Of a stretch of 64,000 bases of DNA, positions 45,348 through 55,489 are shown piece by piece. Each line of letters opens with the position of its first letter. Position 1 is the first letter of the stretch. The DNA comes from Bacteroidales bacterium (GTDB lineage Bacteria; Bacteroidota; Bacteroidia; Bacteroidales; VadinHA17), in contig JADKBK010000015.1 in NCBI GenBank assembly GCA_016715075.1, positions 62,001 to 126,000 of the forward strand, written 5' to 3'. The notes below the pieces were generated by a model, which was not told the DNA's origin, did not search any database, and saw only the letters and a list, made by a program, of their open reading frames with translations. The position numbers and the translations under genes were made by a program.

Positions 45348-46295
45348 ATGAAAGTAATAATTATCGGAGGAACCGGTCATGTAGGAACTTTTTTGGTTCC
45401 CCGACTCGTCCTTGCAGGACATGATGTGATCTCAATAAGCCGGCAAAAGAGGGAACCATACAGAAATCATCCCGCATGGCAATTGGTAAAACAGGTCGTC
45501 ATCGACAGGGAAGAGGCCGACAGGACAAACAGTCTGGGCAGGCAAATCCTTAATCTGTCTCCCGATATTGTAATTGATATGATCTGTTTTACTCCGCAAA
45601 GTGCCAGAAATATCACAGAGGCGCTGAGAGGCAGGATTCAGCATTTCCTGCATTGCGGCACTATATGGGTTCATGGCCATAGTGAAATGGTCCCGACAGT
45701 TGAAACCCAGCCACGTAAGCCATTCGGAGAATACGGAATTAATAAAGCTGCTATCGAATCATATCTTCTGACTGAGCATAAACAGACAGGTTTTCCTGTT
45801 ACCATTCTGCATCCGGGCCATATTGTCGGACCTGGATGGATACCCTTAAATCCTGCCGGCCATTTCAATCCGGAGGTATTTAAAACAATTGCTGAGGGGA
45901 AGGAGCTTCTTTTGCCTAATCTGGGAATGGAAACCGTTCATCATGTTCATGCCGATGATCTGGCACAAGCCTTTATAAAAGCAATCGATAACAGGAACAG
46001 GGCTTTGGGCGAAAGTTTTCATATTGTTTCGGAGCAGGCCCTTACACTGAGAGGCTATGCAATGGCAATGGCTGCCTGGTACGGAAAGGAAGCGATTCTC
46101 CGGTTTTTGCCATGGAATCAGTGGAAAGAGACACTTAGTGAGGAGGATGCAGCTGCAACATGGGATCATATTGCACACAGCCCTAACTGCAGCATTGAGA
46201 AAGCAAAAAGAGTACTGGACTATTCACCACGGTACAGCTCCCTTCAGGCTGTTCAGGAATCTGTGAACGCTTTGTATAACAAAGACCTGATATAG
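45348..46295 (+). CDS. NAD-dependent epimerase/dehydratase family protein (extended SDR-like)
   Basis: 315 residues, cytosolic. The nucleotide-binding loop is VIIIGGTGHVGTFLVPRL; the catalytic pair appears in FGEYGINKAAIESYLL (YxxxK), with HFLHCGTIWVHG before it. Also visible are TILHPGHIVGPGWIPLNP and a VHADDLAQAFIKAID stretch common to NAD-dependent epimerases acting on nucleotide sugars or similar. The substrate is unknown. It is convergent with the secreted cyanophycinase-like gene, 44 bases apart, and is probably not part of that locus. Confidence 0.8.
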   Translation: MKVIIIGGTGHVGTFLVPRLVLAGHDVISISRQKREPYRNHPAWQLVKQVVIDREEADRTNSLGRQILNLSPDIVIDMICFTPQSARNITEALRGRIQHFLHCGTIWVHGHSEMVPTVETQPRKPFGEYGINKAAIESYLLTEHKQTGFPVTILHPGHIVGPGWIPLNPAGHFNPEVFKTIAEGKELLLPNLGMETVHHVHADDLAQAFIKAIDNRNRALGESFHIVSEQALTLRGYAMAMAAWYGKEAILRFLPWNQWKETLSEEDAAATWDHIAHSPNCSIEKAKRVLDYSPRYSSLQAVQESVNALYNKDLI

Positions 46296-46339
46296 ATTCT
46301 GAAACTAATGTTGAATGGGACCCGTGACTCCTTCTACGG

Positions 46340-47656
46340 TTAAGGCATAATGAATTTTAAAGACCTGAAATCCCTATCTGTTTCTACAAGAAGGAAATAT
46401 ACCCCCTGCCCCAATCCGGATGTATAAATAATTTTATGGTTCATCCATTTACCCTTAAATATCTTTATAATTCTCCCATTTCCATCGCAAATAAAAACTT
46501 GTTTGACAACTATATCCGGACATTCAAGATGGAAACTGCCTCCGGTTACAGGATTTGGATAAATATTTATCCCATTTTCTTCCAAGCCTGAATCAATACC
46601 AGTGGGATCGGTGCAATCAATGGCATTGCCCGGCAGTTTAAACAAAACCCCGTGATTTACATACCAGTTTTCCCAGGAGCCTCCGTTACCGCTCTTCCAG
46701 TCTTTGAGGTTAAAGGTATTTTCACCTGATTGGGTTCCATTTATTTTATACACCCTGATTGCTTTTGAACCACGGTTCCATTCCAGAGGATTTCCTGAAC
46801 TGCAATTCTCAGGTCCCTGATGAGCAGATTCACAATTGGTTTGCAGAAAGTACAAATAATCATTTCTCTTAGGATAAGCTCCATAACAATGCGCCACACC
46901 TGATGTATCAATACATAATGCGGAATATGCATCTGCACCAATTCCTTTTGCTTCCTTTCCCCAGTCGGTTATAATTCTGGCCATAAACCCGACATGCCTT
47001 CCACTTCTGTCCGGATCATCATAATGAGTATCAGTTATTACGTTCCGCAAATAATTGTTTTTCAGGAAAAGAGCTGAATCAACTGTCATCCTGATGGTAT
47101 ATGGATCAGATAAAGCCTCAGCGGAAGTAATCGTGCCATACCTTGCACTAAAATAATACCCGCCCAGAATGGCCATACCGGCACTTGTGCCGCCAATCAC
47201 AATATTCCTGTTAATTATCCCGTCATTTATCAGACTATCAATTGCGGTATTTCGCCAGTAAGAAATATAATCCCATTGGTCGCCTCCTGCAAACCAGATA
47301 GCTTCTGCATTTTTAATCTTCTGGTGAATATAGGATTCTAATGAGGCAGACTTATTGTTAAAAACAATAGTCTCAACCGAATTGACCTGAACACCGAGTT
47401 CAGTAAAAAGATAATTATTATACCCATCGGCTCCGGAGGCTCTCAGAACCAGAATATCGCCCTTTTGGCTTCGCTTCAGAAACCATTTCATTGCTTCATC
47501 GTGCTCTCCCGCACCTCCCATCAGACAAACACCTCCTTCAGGTGTTGTTAGTGTATCAAAGGGGCTTCCGGTATAATATGAAGTAAATGTCTGGCCAAAT
47601 ATTTTAACCGGAATCAGGATAATAAAAATTACTTTTCTGATGAAACAATAATTCAT
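46340..47656 (-). CDS. Secreted cyanophycinase-like peptidase (S51) with T9SS sorting domain
   Basis: A 438-residue exported protein of the class I glutamine amidotransferase-like fold used by peptidase S51. After the signal peptide (ending FGQ) it has GGVCLMGGAGEHDEAM, IWFAGGDQWDYISYW and the nucleophile elbow VIGGTSAGMAILGG (Ser158), then ITDTHYDDPDRSGRHVGFMA, like the His-containing segment of extracellular cyanophycinases. The last 75 residues are a Por-secretion tail (INIYPNPVTGGSF... GLGQGVYFLLVE), so it should leave the cell through the type IX system. Family knowledge: cyanophycinase cuts cyanophycin to beta-Asp-Arg. It is divergent from the susC operon that encodes a second S51 enzyme, supporting a shared substrate. 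Confidence 0.82.
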   Translation of the reverse strand: MNYCFIRKVIFIILIPVKIFGQTFTSYYTGSPFDTLTTPEGGVCLMGGAGEHDEAMKWFLKRSQKGDILVLRASGADGYNNYLFTELGVQVNSVETIVFNNKSASLESYIHQKIKNAEAIWFAGGDQWDYISYWRNTAIDSLINDGIINRNIVIGGTSAGMAILGGYYFSARYGTITSAEALSDPYTIRMTVDSALFLKNNYLRNVITDTHYDDPDRSGRHVGFMARIITDWGKEAKGIGADAYSALCIDTSGVAHCYGAYPKRNDYLYFLQTNCESAHQGPENCSSGNPLEWNRGSKAIRVYKINGTQSGENTFNLKDWKSGNGGSWENWYVNHGVLFKLPGNAIDCTDPTGIDSGLEENGINIYPNPVTGGSFHLECPDIVVKQVFICDGNGRIIKIFKGKWMNHKIIYTSGLGQGVYFLLVETDRDFRSLKFIMP

Positions 47657-47696
47657 TAGGGTTTGTTAGTAAACCTGAGAAGAGGATTAAAAAACT

Positions 47697-47704
47697 TAAC
47701 TTTG
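47697..47704 (+). promoter_or_regulatory. Perfect -7 box TAACTTTG in the susC leader region
   Basis: An exact TAnnTTTG in the divergent gap between the two transcription units. The nearest upstream TTTG is too far away for the standard spacing. If used, the susC message would have a leader of roughly 220 bases. On the other strand TAAGTTTT nearly matches and could serve the cyanophycinase gene. Confidence 0.4.
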
Positions 47705-47929
47705 GAAAAATAAATCAAATTCAGGAAAGTTTTATGCAATCACGGCAAAATATTTTTACTTTAGCTAATTCAAATATTTCTTTAATTCATCATCATTTAC
47801 ATTCATTAAATATGGATCAAACAATGAATATCTATAATATTTCAAGTATTTATAACAAATTGCTGAATTTTCTCTTTACATCAATAGCTCATGTTGAAAT
47901 AAGCAATTACTCAAAAGCAATTTAAAAGT

Positions 47930-50900
47930 ATGAAAAGATTTTTCCTGCAAATCAAGAATTTTCCTTTATCCCGTTTCATGCTGATTCCAGGCATCCTTCT
48001 TTTTTTTAATTATGGTTTATTATTTGCTGAAGGGATTAAAAACAGTTCTATAAGCCCACAAAAGGAAGATGCTGCATCTGAAACAATAAAGTATGAATCT
48101 CCGCAGCAGGAAATAAAAATATCCGGCAAGGTCACATCTGACGACGGGTCACCACTGCCCGGAGCGAATATTATATTATCGGGAACTTCCAAGGGAGTTA
48201 TTTCAAAAGATAATGGAACGTATGAGATTTCTGTTCCATCATCTCAAAGTGTACTTGAATTTTCATTCATTGGTTATGCCAGGCAACAGGTAACTGTTGG
48301 ATCACAGAAAGTGATTGATATTGTTTTGCATCCCGACTCGAAGGTACTTGGCGAATTGATAGTTGTCGGATATTCCACCGAGCAGAAGGTAATGACAACG
48401 GGATCTGTTGGTGTGGTTAAAGGTGAAGCGCTTAAAGATATTCCGATTTCTACAATTGATGGACTCATGCAGGGAATGACAAGCGGGGTTCAGGTCTCTC
48501 AGAACTCGGGAACTCCCGGAGCAGAGATGTCGGTAAGGATAAGAGGCATCAGCTCGATAAGCGGCTCCAGCCAGCCCCTCTATATAATTGACGGGATCCC
48601 GGTTACCACGGGTGATTTTGGCCAGGTAGGATATGAAGGTCAGGGGACAAACTCACTGTCAGACCTTAACCCTAATGATATAGAATCAATAAGTGTTCTG
48701 AAGGATGCCGCTGCAGCTTCAATATATGGTGCAAGAGCCTCCAATGGAGTAGTTGTGATAACCACAAAAAGGGGAACCAATCAGAAGACACAGATTGATT
48801 TTAACTCTTACTACGGTGTTCAGCAGGTATGGAATAAGCTGGATATGCTGAATTCCAGGCAATGGATGGAATACAGGAATGATCTGGCAGGTTCACCCGT
48901 ATTCTCGCAGGAACAGATGGATAATATTACAATAGATACCGACTGGCAGAAAGTGATCTTCCGGACAGCTCCCATTTCAAATTTCGAACTGACAGCAACC
49001 GGCGGCAATCAGAAAACTAAATTCTTCATGAGCGGCGACCTCTATAACCAGATGGGAATTCTTATCGGCACTGATTATCAGCGTTTAAACGGACGTGTTA
49101 ATATTGATCATAATATATCTGACAAACTTACAATTGGAGCAAGTGTCGGACTAACCCATTCTTCAACTGACAGGGTCGAAGGCGACCAGACCCTTCATGG
49201 CCCTTTACCAAACGGTATTTCAACACCGGCTATTTACCCTGTTTACAATGAAGATGGATCATATAACCAGGAAGGACCATATTCAAATGCCGTATCAATA
49301 GCCAATGAAGCTATTAATAAGAATTTTTCATTCCGCGCTCTCGCAAATACCTATCTCAACTGGGACATAGTTCCCCATCTGAGCTTCTCCACCAAATGGG
49401 GAATGGATTTCCTTAACTTCAGGGAGCATGCGTATGAATCCACCAAAACAGTTCAGGGAGGAAAATACAATGGCCTGGGTTTTGAAACGTATACCAATGT
49501 AATGAATATCGTTTCTAATAATATCCTCAAATATCAGAATACAATAGATAAACATAACATTTGAGGCTCTTGCGGGTTATAGTTTTGAAAGCTATCAGAC
49601 TCGTTCATCTTTCATCCGTGGACAGGATTTTGCGGATCAGAGCCTGGAATATCTGAATACTGCAGCAACAATAGTTACTGCAAGCTCCGGTGCATCCGAC
49701 TCAGGGATCCGGTCATTCTTCGGACGTATGAACTACAGTTACAATAATAAATATATTGCCTCCTTCTCCGGAAGGTTTGACTCCTCCTCAAAATTCGGAG
49801 AAAATAACCGTACCGGGTTCTTCCCTTCAGCATCAGTTGCATGGCGACTTGGGGAAGAAGGCTTCCTCGACAGCTTCAAGTCATTGTCTGAATTAAAAAT
49901 CAGGACAAGTTACGGACTCACAGGTAATGATGATATTCCGCCATTTCTTTATGCTGAACTGTATGGTGTGACTGCATACCATGGCAAATCAGGAATTTAC
50001 CCGAGCAGTATTCCAAATCCTGACCTTAAATGGGAAACCACTGCCCAATTCGATGTCGGATTTGATCTTGGTCTTTTTAAGAACCGCATCTTTATTACAG
50101 CTGACTACTATAACAAACAAACCAAAGATCTGCTGCTCGACAGACCACTGCCTCTCAGTTCCGGCTTTTCATCAATTACCGAAAATATCGGCAGTGTTGA
50201 GAATAAAGGGGTTGAATTCAGCATCGCAACAAATAATTTTGTCGGGGATTTTGAGTGGAACACCCAGTTAAACTTATCCGTAAACAGGAACAAGGTTATC
50301 AAACTTTATAACGATCAGCCAATTGATGATATCGGACGCGGAAGCAACAGAGTGGAGGAAGGAGAACCTATCGGGATCTTCTACAGTTATAAATCTCTTG
50401 GCGTCGATCCCTCCACCGGAGACATCGTTTTTGCCGATATGGATCACGACGGCCAGATAACTGCTGCAGACCGTACAAAAATCGGGAATCCGCATCCCGA
50501 CTTCATTGGCGGCCTGACCAATACATTAAGATACAAAGGATTTGATCTTAGTGTCTTTCTGCAATTCTCCTATGGGAATGATGTGTTTAACGGATCGAGA
50601 CTTTTTCTCGAATCTCTTCAGGGAGGTGATAACCAGCTGGAAGCAGTTGTCCGCAGATGGACCAAACCGGGTGATATTACCGATATCCCGAGAGCTACAT
50701 CAGATCCCGTTAAAGCTGCAGAAAACAAAAGGGTCTCGTCCAGATTTATCGAAGACGGATCCTATTTAAGAGTTAAAAACCTTACCCTCGGCTATACTTT
50801 TAACAAGGGACTCGTCAGTAAGCTGCATCTTTCGAGCCTCAGGCTCTATTTTACAGCTCAGAATTTATTGACATTTACATACTATACCGGACTCGATCCT

Positions 50901-51002
50901 GAAGTAAATTACCTGGGTAATGACAATACAGTTATCGGAACTGATTTCTTTACTTACCCGCAGGCACGTAGTTACAATTTCGGTATCAATTTAAAATTCT
51001 AA
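47930..51002 (+). CDS. susC: SusC-like TonB-dependent transporter (frame broken near 49551-49562)
   Basis: About 1,023 residues if repaired. The first part (47930-49564) has an N-terminal export signal, the CarboxypepD_reg-like domain (ISGKVTSDDGSPLPGANI), the TonB-box/plug region (VVGYSTEQKVMTTGSV, QPLYIIDGIPVTTGD, SVLKDAAAASIYGARASNG) and the first barrel strands. The frame then ends as KHN and continues one base later as TFEALAGYSFES through to the terminal FGINLKF. The total length is one base more than a multiple of three, so one extra base, for example an A in CATAACATTT, would explain it. It imports oligomers across the outer membrane with SusD, whose gene starts 2 bases after the stop. 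Confidence 0.9.
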
Positions 51003-51004
51003 CA

Positions 51005-52336
51005 ATGAAAAATATATTATACACTTTACTGCTATTATTAATCCTGCCGGGATGTGATGTGCTGAATGTCGACCCTGAAGACGCCATTCCTGCCAATGAA
51101 GCATTCAAGGATAAAGCCGGTATTGAGAGAGGGATTCTTGGAACCTACTCCTCATTGCAAAGTCTCAGCTATTTCGGAAGGACGAATATTATTTTTGCTG
51201 ATCTTGCAGCCGATAACCTCGTCCATCCGCCTGATGCCACATCCTCCGATTATGCAGAAGTTGACAATAATGCGCTCCTTCCTGAAAATGGAGCCATGAG
51301 CGCATTATGGGGAAGCCTTTATGAGGGCATTAACGATGCCAATAACGTTATTGTGAAGGTCCCGGGTATCCCAAACATGTCAGATAGTGAAAAGAATCAG
51401 GCGCTTGGGGAACTATATTTCATTAGGGCTCTGAATCACTTTAATTTAGTGAACTACTTCGGCGCTGTTCCTGTGAAGATTAATCCTACAGTGGGTGTAA
51501 ATGCACTCGATGCAGGAAGGGATCCTGTTGAGGAGGTATATACCAGTATAATTGCAGATCTTACATTTGCGGAACAGAATCTGCAGGAGTCGGCTTCAAC
51601 AAAGACAAGAGCTACAAAATATGGAGCAAAAGCGCTTCTTGCAAGAGTTTACTTATACAAAGGCGAATATGCTCTGGCTCATGAAAAAGCTGATGAAGTA
51701 ATTAATGACGGCGGATATACACTTCCTGATGAATTTGGTGATGTCTTTGCTGCTGATGGCAGTGAAGAGACAATTTTCGAGATAGATTTTACTGAAGTTG
51801 ACAGGAACAGGATCGCCGAGTATAATTTCCCGAAAACACTTAATGGAAGAAGGGAAGTTGCCCCTTCTGCAGAGCTTATCAATCTCTTTCTGCCTGATGA
51901 TGAACGTAAAATTGTCTCCATAGCATATGACGGAGTTAATGCTTACGCCAACAAGTATAACGACCTGAGCAAGGGAGCTGATAATGTTATTGTCCTGCGC
52001 CTTGGTGAGATGTATCTGATAAGGGCTGAAGCGGAGGCTCATATTCCAGGAGGTTCCATTACATCAATTCAGGATGATATTAATGTAATCAGACAAAGGG
52101 CAAACTTAGTTCCAACAATTGCCGGTACAATTGTAGATCTCCTCAGTGCAATTGAAACAGAAAGAAGGCTTGAATTCGCTTTTGAAGGTCAGCGCTGGTT
52201 TGATCTCATCAGAACAGGGAGAGCAACTGAGGTACTGCCTTCGGTAACCAATTTAAATAAAACCCTTTTTCCAATCCCTTCCGGTGAATTGCAGACAAAC
52301 AAAAACCCGGAAATGTTTCAAAATCCAGGATATTAA
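51005..52336 (+). CDS. susD: SusD-like substrate-binding lipoprotein (RagB/SusD family)
   Basis: 443 residues with a lipobox (LLLLILPGC) and the usual opening LNVDPEDAIPANEAF. SusD/RagB landmarks: GALYFIRA-type segment LGELYFIRALNHFNLVNYFG, TPR-like helices (KYGAKALLARVYLYKGEY) and the C-terminal ERRLEFAFEGQRWFDLIRTG, ending PIPSGELQTNKNPEMFQNPGY. Family knowledge: it forms a lid over its SusC partner and binds the substrate outside the cell. It is shorter than glycan-type SusD proteins (usually 500-600), a size also seen in pairs that import peptides. Overlap-like spacing (2 bases) ties it to susC. Confidence 0.92.
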   Translation: MKNILYTLLLLLILPGCDVLNVDPEDAIPANEAFKDKAGIERGILGTYSSLQSLSYFGRTNIIFADLAADNLVHPPDATSSDYAEVDNNALLPENGAMSALWGSLYEGINDANNVIVKVPGIPNMSDSEKNQALGELYFIRALNHFNLVNYFGAVPVKINPTVGVNALDAGRDPVEEVYTSIIADLTFAEQNLQESASTKTRATKYGAKALLARVYLYKGEYALAHEKADEVINDGGYTLPDEFGDVFAADGSEETIFEIDFTEVDRNRIAEYNFPKTLNGRREVAPSAELINLFLPDDERKIVSIAYDGVNAYANKYNDLSKGADNVIVLRLGEMYLIRAEAEAHIPGGSITSIQDDINVIRQRANLVPTIAGTIVDLLSAIETERRLEFAFEGQRWFDLIRTGRATEVLPSVTNLNKTLFPIPSGELQTNKNPEMFQNPGY

Positions 52337-52363
52337 ATATTTACTAACCAAAATTAATCTGAT

Positions 52364-53464
52364 ATGAAAAAGAAACTTTTTAGTCTGTTAGGATTTCTGG
52401 CCTTGGTAATGCTTATTTCATGCAGCAAGGATGAGGCAAAACCCAAGCCTGTTGCTGGATTCACTGCCAGCAAAACTGCTGTTCTGGTCGGTGAAACAAT
52501 TCAGTTTACCAATACATCGACTGATGCAACCTCCTATGCGTGGAGCTTCGGAGATGGCAATACCTCAACCCAGGCATCTCCATCAAAGGCCTTTGATGCA
52601 GCCGGTACATTTACTGTTTCACTTGTTGCCACAGGCCCCGGAGGATCAAACTCATCCTCGATGGACATTACAGTTACTGCGATCTCAATCTACTTTATGG
52701 ATTCAAGTGATGAGATTCTAGGAAAACTTGACCTCGATGCCAATAAAACAGTCACAACTGTCAAGGATCTCGCAGGAATGTCAGGAGTGGGGATAGCATA
52801 CGACAATGTGAATAACAAAATATTCTTCAGCGATTTCTATGATGCCGATACCCCGGATGGAAAAATCTGGAAGATGAATCTAGACGGAACCTCCCCTGTA
52901 GCGATTGTCACCGGTCTTCTTGATCCTTATGGTATAGCTCTCGACGTTGCCGGAAATAAAGTATACTGGACCGATGATGCAGGTAATGTTTCAAGGGCAA
53001 ACCTCGATGGAACGAGTCCTGAGTTAGGTCTTGTAACAATCACTGATGGGTGGATGAGGTCAATCGCTCTTGACAAGGCAAATAATAAAATGTACTTCTA
53101 TGATGTGAATGCTGAAAATCTTTATGTTGCAAATCTCGATGGGACCAATCCGACTGTCCTTATACCAGGAGTATACGGTTATCTGATTTTTGTTGATACT
53201 GTAAATGGTAAAATATATTTTGATGATCAGAATTCAGGTGCAGCAGGCAAACTGAGAAGAGCTAACCTTGATGGCACAGGGATAATCGACATTGATGACA
53301 CTCAATCAAGGATCTATGGCCTCGACATTGACAGGGATGCCAATAAGATGTACTGGACAGCAAGGGATCTTGGAGAGATTTACAGGGCTAATCTGGATGG
53401 AACAGGAAAAGAGATTCTTAAAACAGGTCTTTCCAGCCCAAGGGGTATGTTCCTGAAAAAATAG
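52364..53464 (+). CDS. PKD plus YWTD beta-propeller lipoprotein (first of a pair)
   Basis: 366 residues with a lipobox (LVMLISC). A PKD domain (residues about 30-105; AGFTASKTAVLVGETIQF and YAWSFGDGNTST) is followed by a six-bladed propeller built of LDL-receptor class B-like YWTD repeats: KIWKMNLDGTSP, KVYWTDDAGNVSRANLDGTS, LYVANLDGTNP, LRRANLDGTG and MYWTARDLGEIYRANLDGTG. It should sit on the cell surface. Family knowledge: such lipoproteins following susD often serve as extra binding proteins (SusE/F-like place in the operon). The binding target is inferred to be the locus substrate. It resembles its neighbour at 53468. Confidence 0.8.
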   Translation: MKKKLFSLLGFLALVMLISCSKDEAKPKPVAGFTASKTAVLVGETIQFTNTSTDATSYAWSFGDGNTSTQASPSKAFDAAGTFTVSLVATGPGGSNSSSMDITVTAISIYFMDSSDEILGKLDLDANKTVTTVKDLAGMSGVGIAYDNVNNKIFFSDFYDADTPDGKIWKMNLDGTSPVAIVTGLLDPYGIALDVAGNKVYWTDDAGNVSRANLDGTSPELGLVTITDGWMRSIALDKANNKMYFYDVNAENLYVANLDGTNPTVLIPGVYGYLIFVDTVNGKIYFDDQNSGAAGKLRRANLDGTGIIDIDDTQSRIYGLDIDRDANKMYWTARDLGEIYRANLDGTGKEILKTGLSSPRGMFLKK

Positions 53465-53467
53465 ATA

Positions 53468-54610
53468 ATGAAAATGAAATTTCTGAATAAAATTGTTTTT
53501 CTGTTGTTGCCTGGCTTTTTGCTGTTTGGATGCAAAAAGCCAGGTTATCCTGTCCCACCGGCAAGTACGGTACCTCTATATTCATATACCATCAGTAATG
53601 ATGGTTTTGCTCCGGCTACTGTCACCTTCACCAATGAATCAATTGTTCCTGAACCTGCAGGCATTCCCTCCTATTACTGGAATTTCGGGGATGGAGCATC
53701 TTCAACGACAGTCAGCCCTGAACATCAGTACTCAACAGCCGGTGTATATACAGTGAAGCTGGTCATAACGATGTCCCTGTCACTGGAAATTAAAGAGCTT
53801 TCAAAGGACATTGTAATAAAGAATCTTAACGCATCAGGAACACCGGTCTTTTTCACCAACGGAAAGAGTGTCTACTCCGGTTTGTTAAATTCCGATGCGC
53901 CGATATTTACTGCTCTGCCAATAGGTCCATTCTCAGATTCATATGATCTTGCCTACGATACGGTTCATGCCAAACTATACATCAGTGATTTCGATGCTAA
54001 TACAATCTTCCAGTGCGACCCTGATGGCAATAACCTCATTGAATTCAGAACGGGATTACTCGGACCCGATGGAATGGAAATAGATTATGCTGCAAATATG
54101 CTTTACTGGGACACCGATAATGGAATTCAGAGAGCTGACATATCATCATCGGATGTTAATCAGAAGGAAGATTTCGTGACCGGTCAGGCCAATGACCCTG
54201 AAGGAGTATCTATAGATCCTGTCAATGGTAAATTGTACTGGGCCAATTACAATGGCGGAGTCTGGATGAAAAATCTTGATGGCTCAGGTGAGACTTTAAT
54301 CATTCCTGACGTTGAAGGAGGAAGTACACTGGTTATCGGTAATCGTCTGTACTTTGATCAATGGGTCGCAACAGGGGATATCCATCTTAAATCTTCCAAT
54401 CTTGACGGATCAGGTATCAGCACCATTACCACAGGAATTTCCAAGGTCGTATTTGGCATTGGCACCGATCCGGATGGAAGCAAGGTATACTGGGGCGACA
54501 GAACAGGGGGAAAGATCATGAGGTCGAATCTTGACGGATCGTCAATTGAAACCTGGTATGTAAGCAGCGGATCAAGTCCTCGCGGGATAGTCTTTGGCAA
54601 AAAAAAGTAA
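53468..54610 (+). CDS. PKD plus YWTD beta-propeller lipoprotein (second of a pair)
   Basis: 380 residues, starting 3 bases after the previous stop. Lipobox FLLFGCKK; a PKD domain (SYYWNFGDGASSTTVSPEHQ) then the propeller repeats: TIFQCDPDGNN, LYWDTDNGIQRADISS, KLYWANYNGGVWMKNLDGSG and VYWGDRTGGKIMRSNLDGSS. The domain order is the same as in the gene before, and both end with SPRG followed by a short tail, indicating a tandem duplication that has diverged. One role could be capture of different ends or forms of the same polymer. Export and binding are inferred from the domains and the position after susD. Confidence 0.8.
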   Translation: MKMKFLNKIVFLLLPGFLLFGCKKPGYPVPPASTVPLYSYTISNDGFAPATVTFTNESIVPEPAGIPSYYWNFGDGASSTTVSPEHQYSTAGVYTVKLVITMSLSLEIKELSKDIVIKNLNASGTPVFFTNGKSVYSGLLNSDAPIFTALPIGPFSDSYDLAYDTVHAKLYISDFDANTIFQCDPDGNNLIEFRTGLLGPDGMEIDYAANMLYWDTDNGIQRADISSSDVNQKEDFVTGQANDPEGVSIDPVNGKLYWANYNGGVWMKNLDGSGETLIIPDVEGGSTLVIGNRLYFDQWVATGDIHLKSSNLDGSGISTITTGISKVVFGIGTDPDGSKVYWGDRTGGKIMRSNLDGSSIETWYVSSGSSPRGIVFGKKK

Positions 54611-54625
54611 TATAAATACTGTTTA

Positions 54626-55477
54626 ATGAAGATTTCAATTTTTTATTATTCAATACTGGTTTTATCTCTCCTTTCGTCAGCTCCATCATGCAAGCCCGAA
54701 AAAAAAGAGGGAAAATTATTCATCATCGGCGGAGGTTCAGTTACCTCCGCCATGATTGATAAAATGATCCTCGAAACAAAGATCGATAAGGAAGGTTATG
54801 GAGTGATCCTGCCAATGTCAAGTGAAGAGCCTGATTCGGCTATTCTTGATTTCAGGACTTTATTCAGCGGGAGGGGATGTAACAATATGTTCGGCATCAA
54901 TTTCAGAAAAGGAGAACCTTTTGCCGCTTCAAGGATTGATTCGATCCGCAATGCCCGGCTGATTTTTATGTCGGGAGGGGACCAGAGCCGGTTCATGGAT
55001 ATAATTAAAGGAACTGAAGTTAAGGCGGCTATCCATGAAGTATATGAAAAAGGAGGCCTTATAGGAGGGTATAGTGCAGGAGCTGCACTTATGAGCAGGA
55101 AAATGATTACAGGCAACGAATTGAAATACCCCGACAATCCTGTAATTTTTAATAATATAGAGCCCGATAATGTCGAAATAATTGAAGGGGTTGGTATGCT
55201 GGATAAAGTAATTATAGATCAGCATTTTATCAAGAGAAAGAGGCTTAACCGTCTGATCACCGCATCAATTGAGAATCCTGAACAGCTGTGTGTAGGTATA
55301 GATGAATCTACTGCCATTTTTGTTGACAGGGGCGCTGCTACTGTTTACGGGCTTAACCAGGTAATAGTGCTGAAGAATCCGGCATCGGATATAAAAGTTG
55401 AAAACGGTTTGCTTGGTGCAAAAAATCTTGGTCTGGATATTTTTCTGCCGGGAGAGAGCTTCAGGATAGCTGAATAG
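54626..55477 (+). CDS. cphB: Cyanophycinase, exported (peptidase S51)
   Basis: 283 residues with an N-terminal signal ending in a possible lipobox (SAPSC, Cys22). S51 landmarks: LFIIGGGSVTSAMIDKMI, RLIFMSGGDQSRFMDII, the nucleophile elbow GGLIGGYSAGAALMSRKM (Ser150) and the strongly diagnostic VIIDQHFIKRKRLNRL, then VGIDESTAIFVDRG. The DQHFxxRxRxxRL segment is characteristic of true cyanophycinases (CphB/CphE), which release beta-Asp-Arg dipeptides from cyanophycin. Most CphB are cytosolic; the export signal fits use of external polymer. It lies inside the susCD operon, 15 bases after the propeller gene and just before a transporter and an isoaspartyl dipeptidase gene. Confidence 0.88.
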   Translation: MKISIFYYSILVLSLLSSAPSCKPEKKEGKLFIIGGGSVTSAMIDKMILETKIDKEGYGVILPMSSEEPDSAILDFRTLFSGRGCNNMFGINFRKGEPFAASRIDSIRNARLIFMSGGDQSRFMDIIKGTEVKAAIHEVYEKGGLIGGYSAGAALMSRKMITGNELKYPDNPVIFNNIEPDNVEIIEGVGMLDKVIIDQHFIKRKRLNRLITASIENPEQLCVGIDESTAIFVDRGAATVYGLNQVIVLKNPASDIKVENGLLGAKNLGLDIFLPGESFRIAE

Positions 55478-55489
55478 GTGAATACACAT

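Noticed and set aside
47734..47925. A 63-codon frame directly before susC
   Set aside because: Low-complexity Asn/Ser/Ile/His composition and no motif. Kept only as part of the leader observation.
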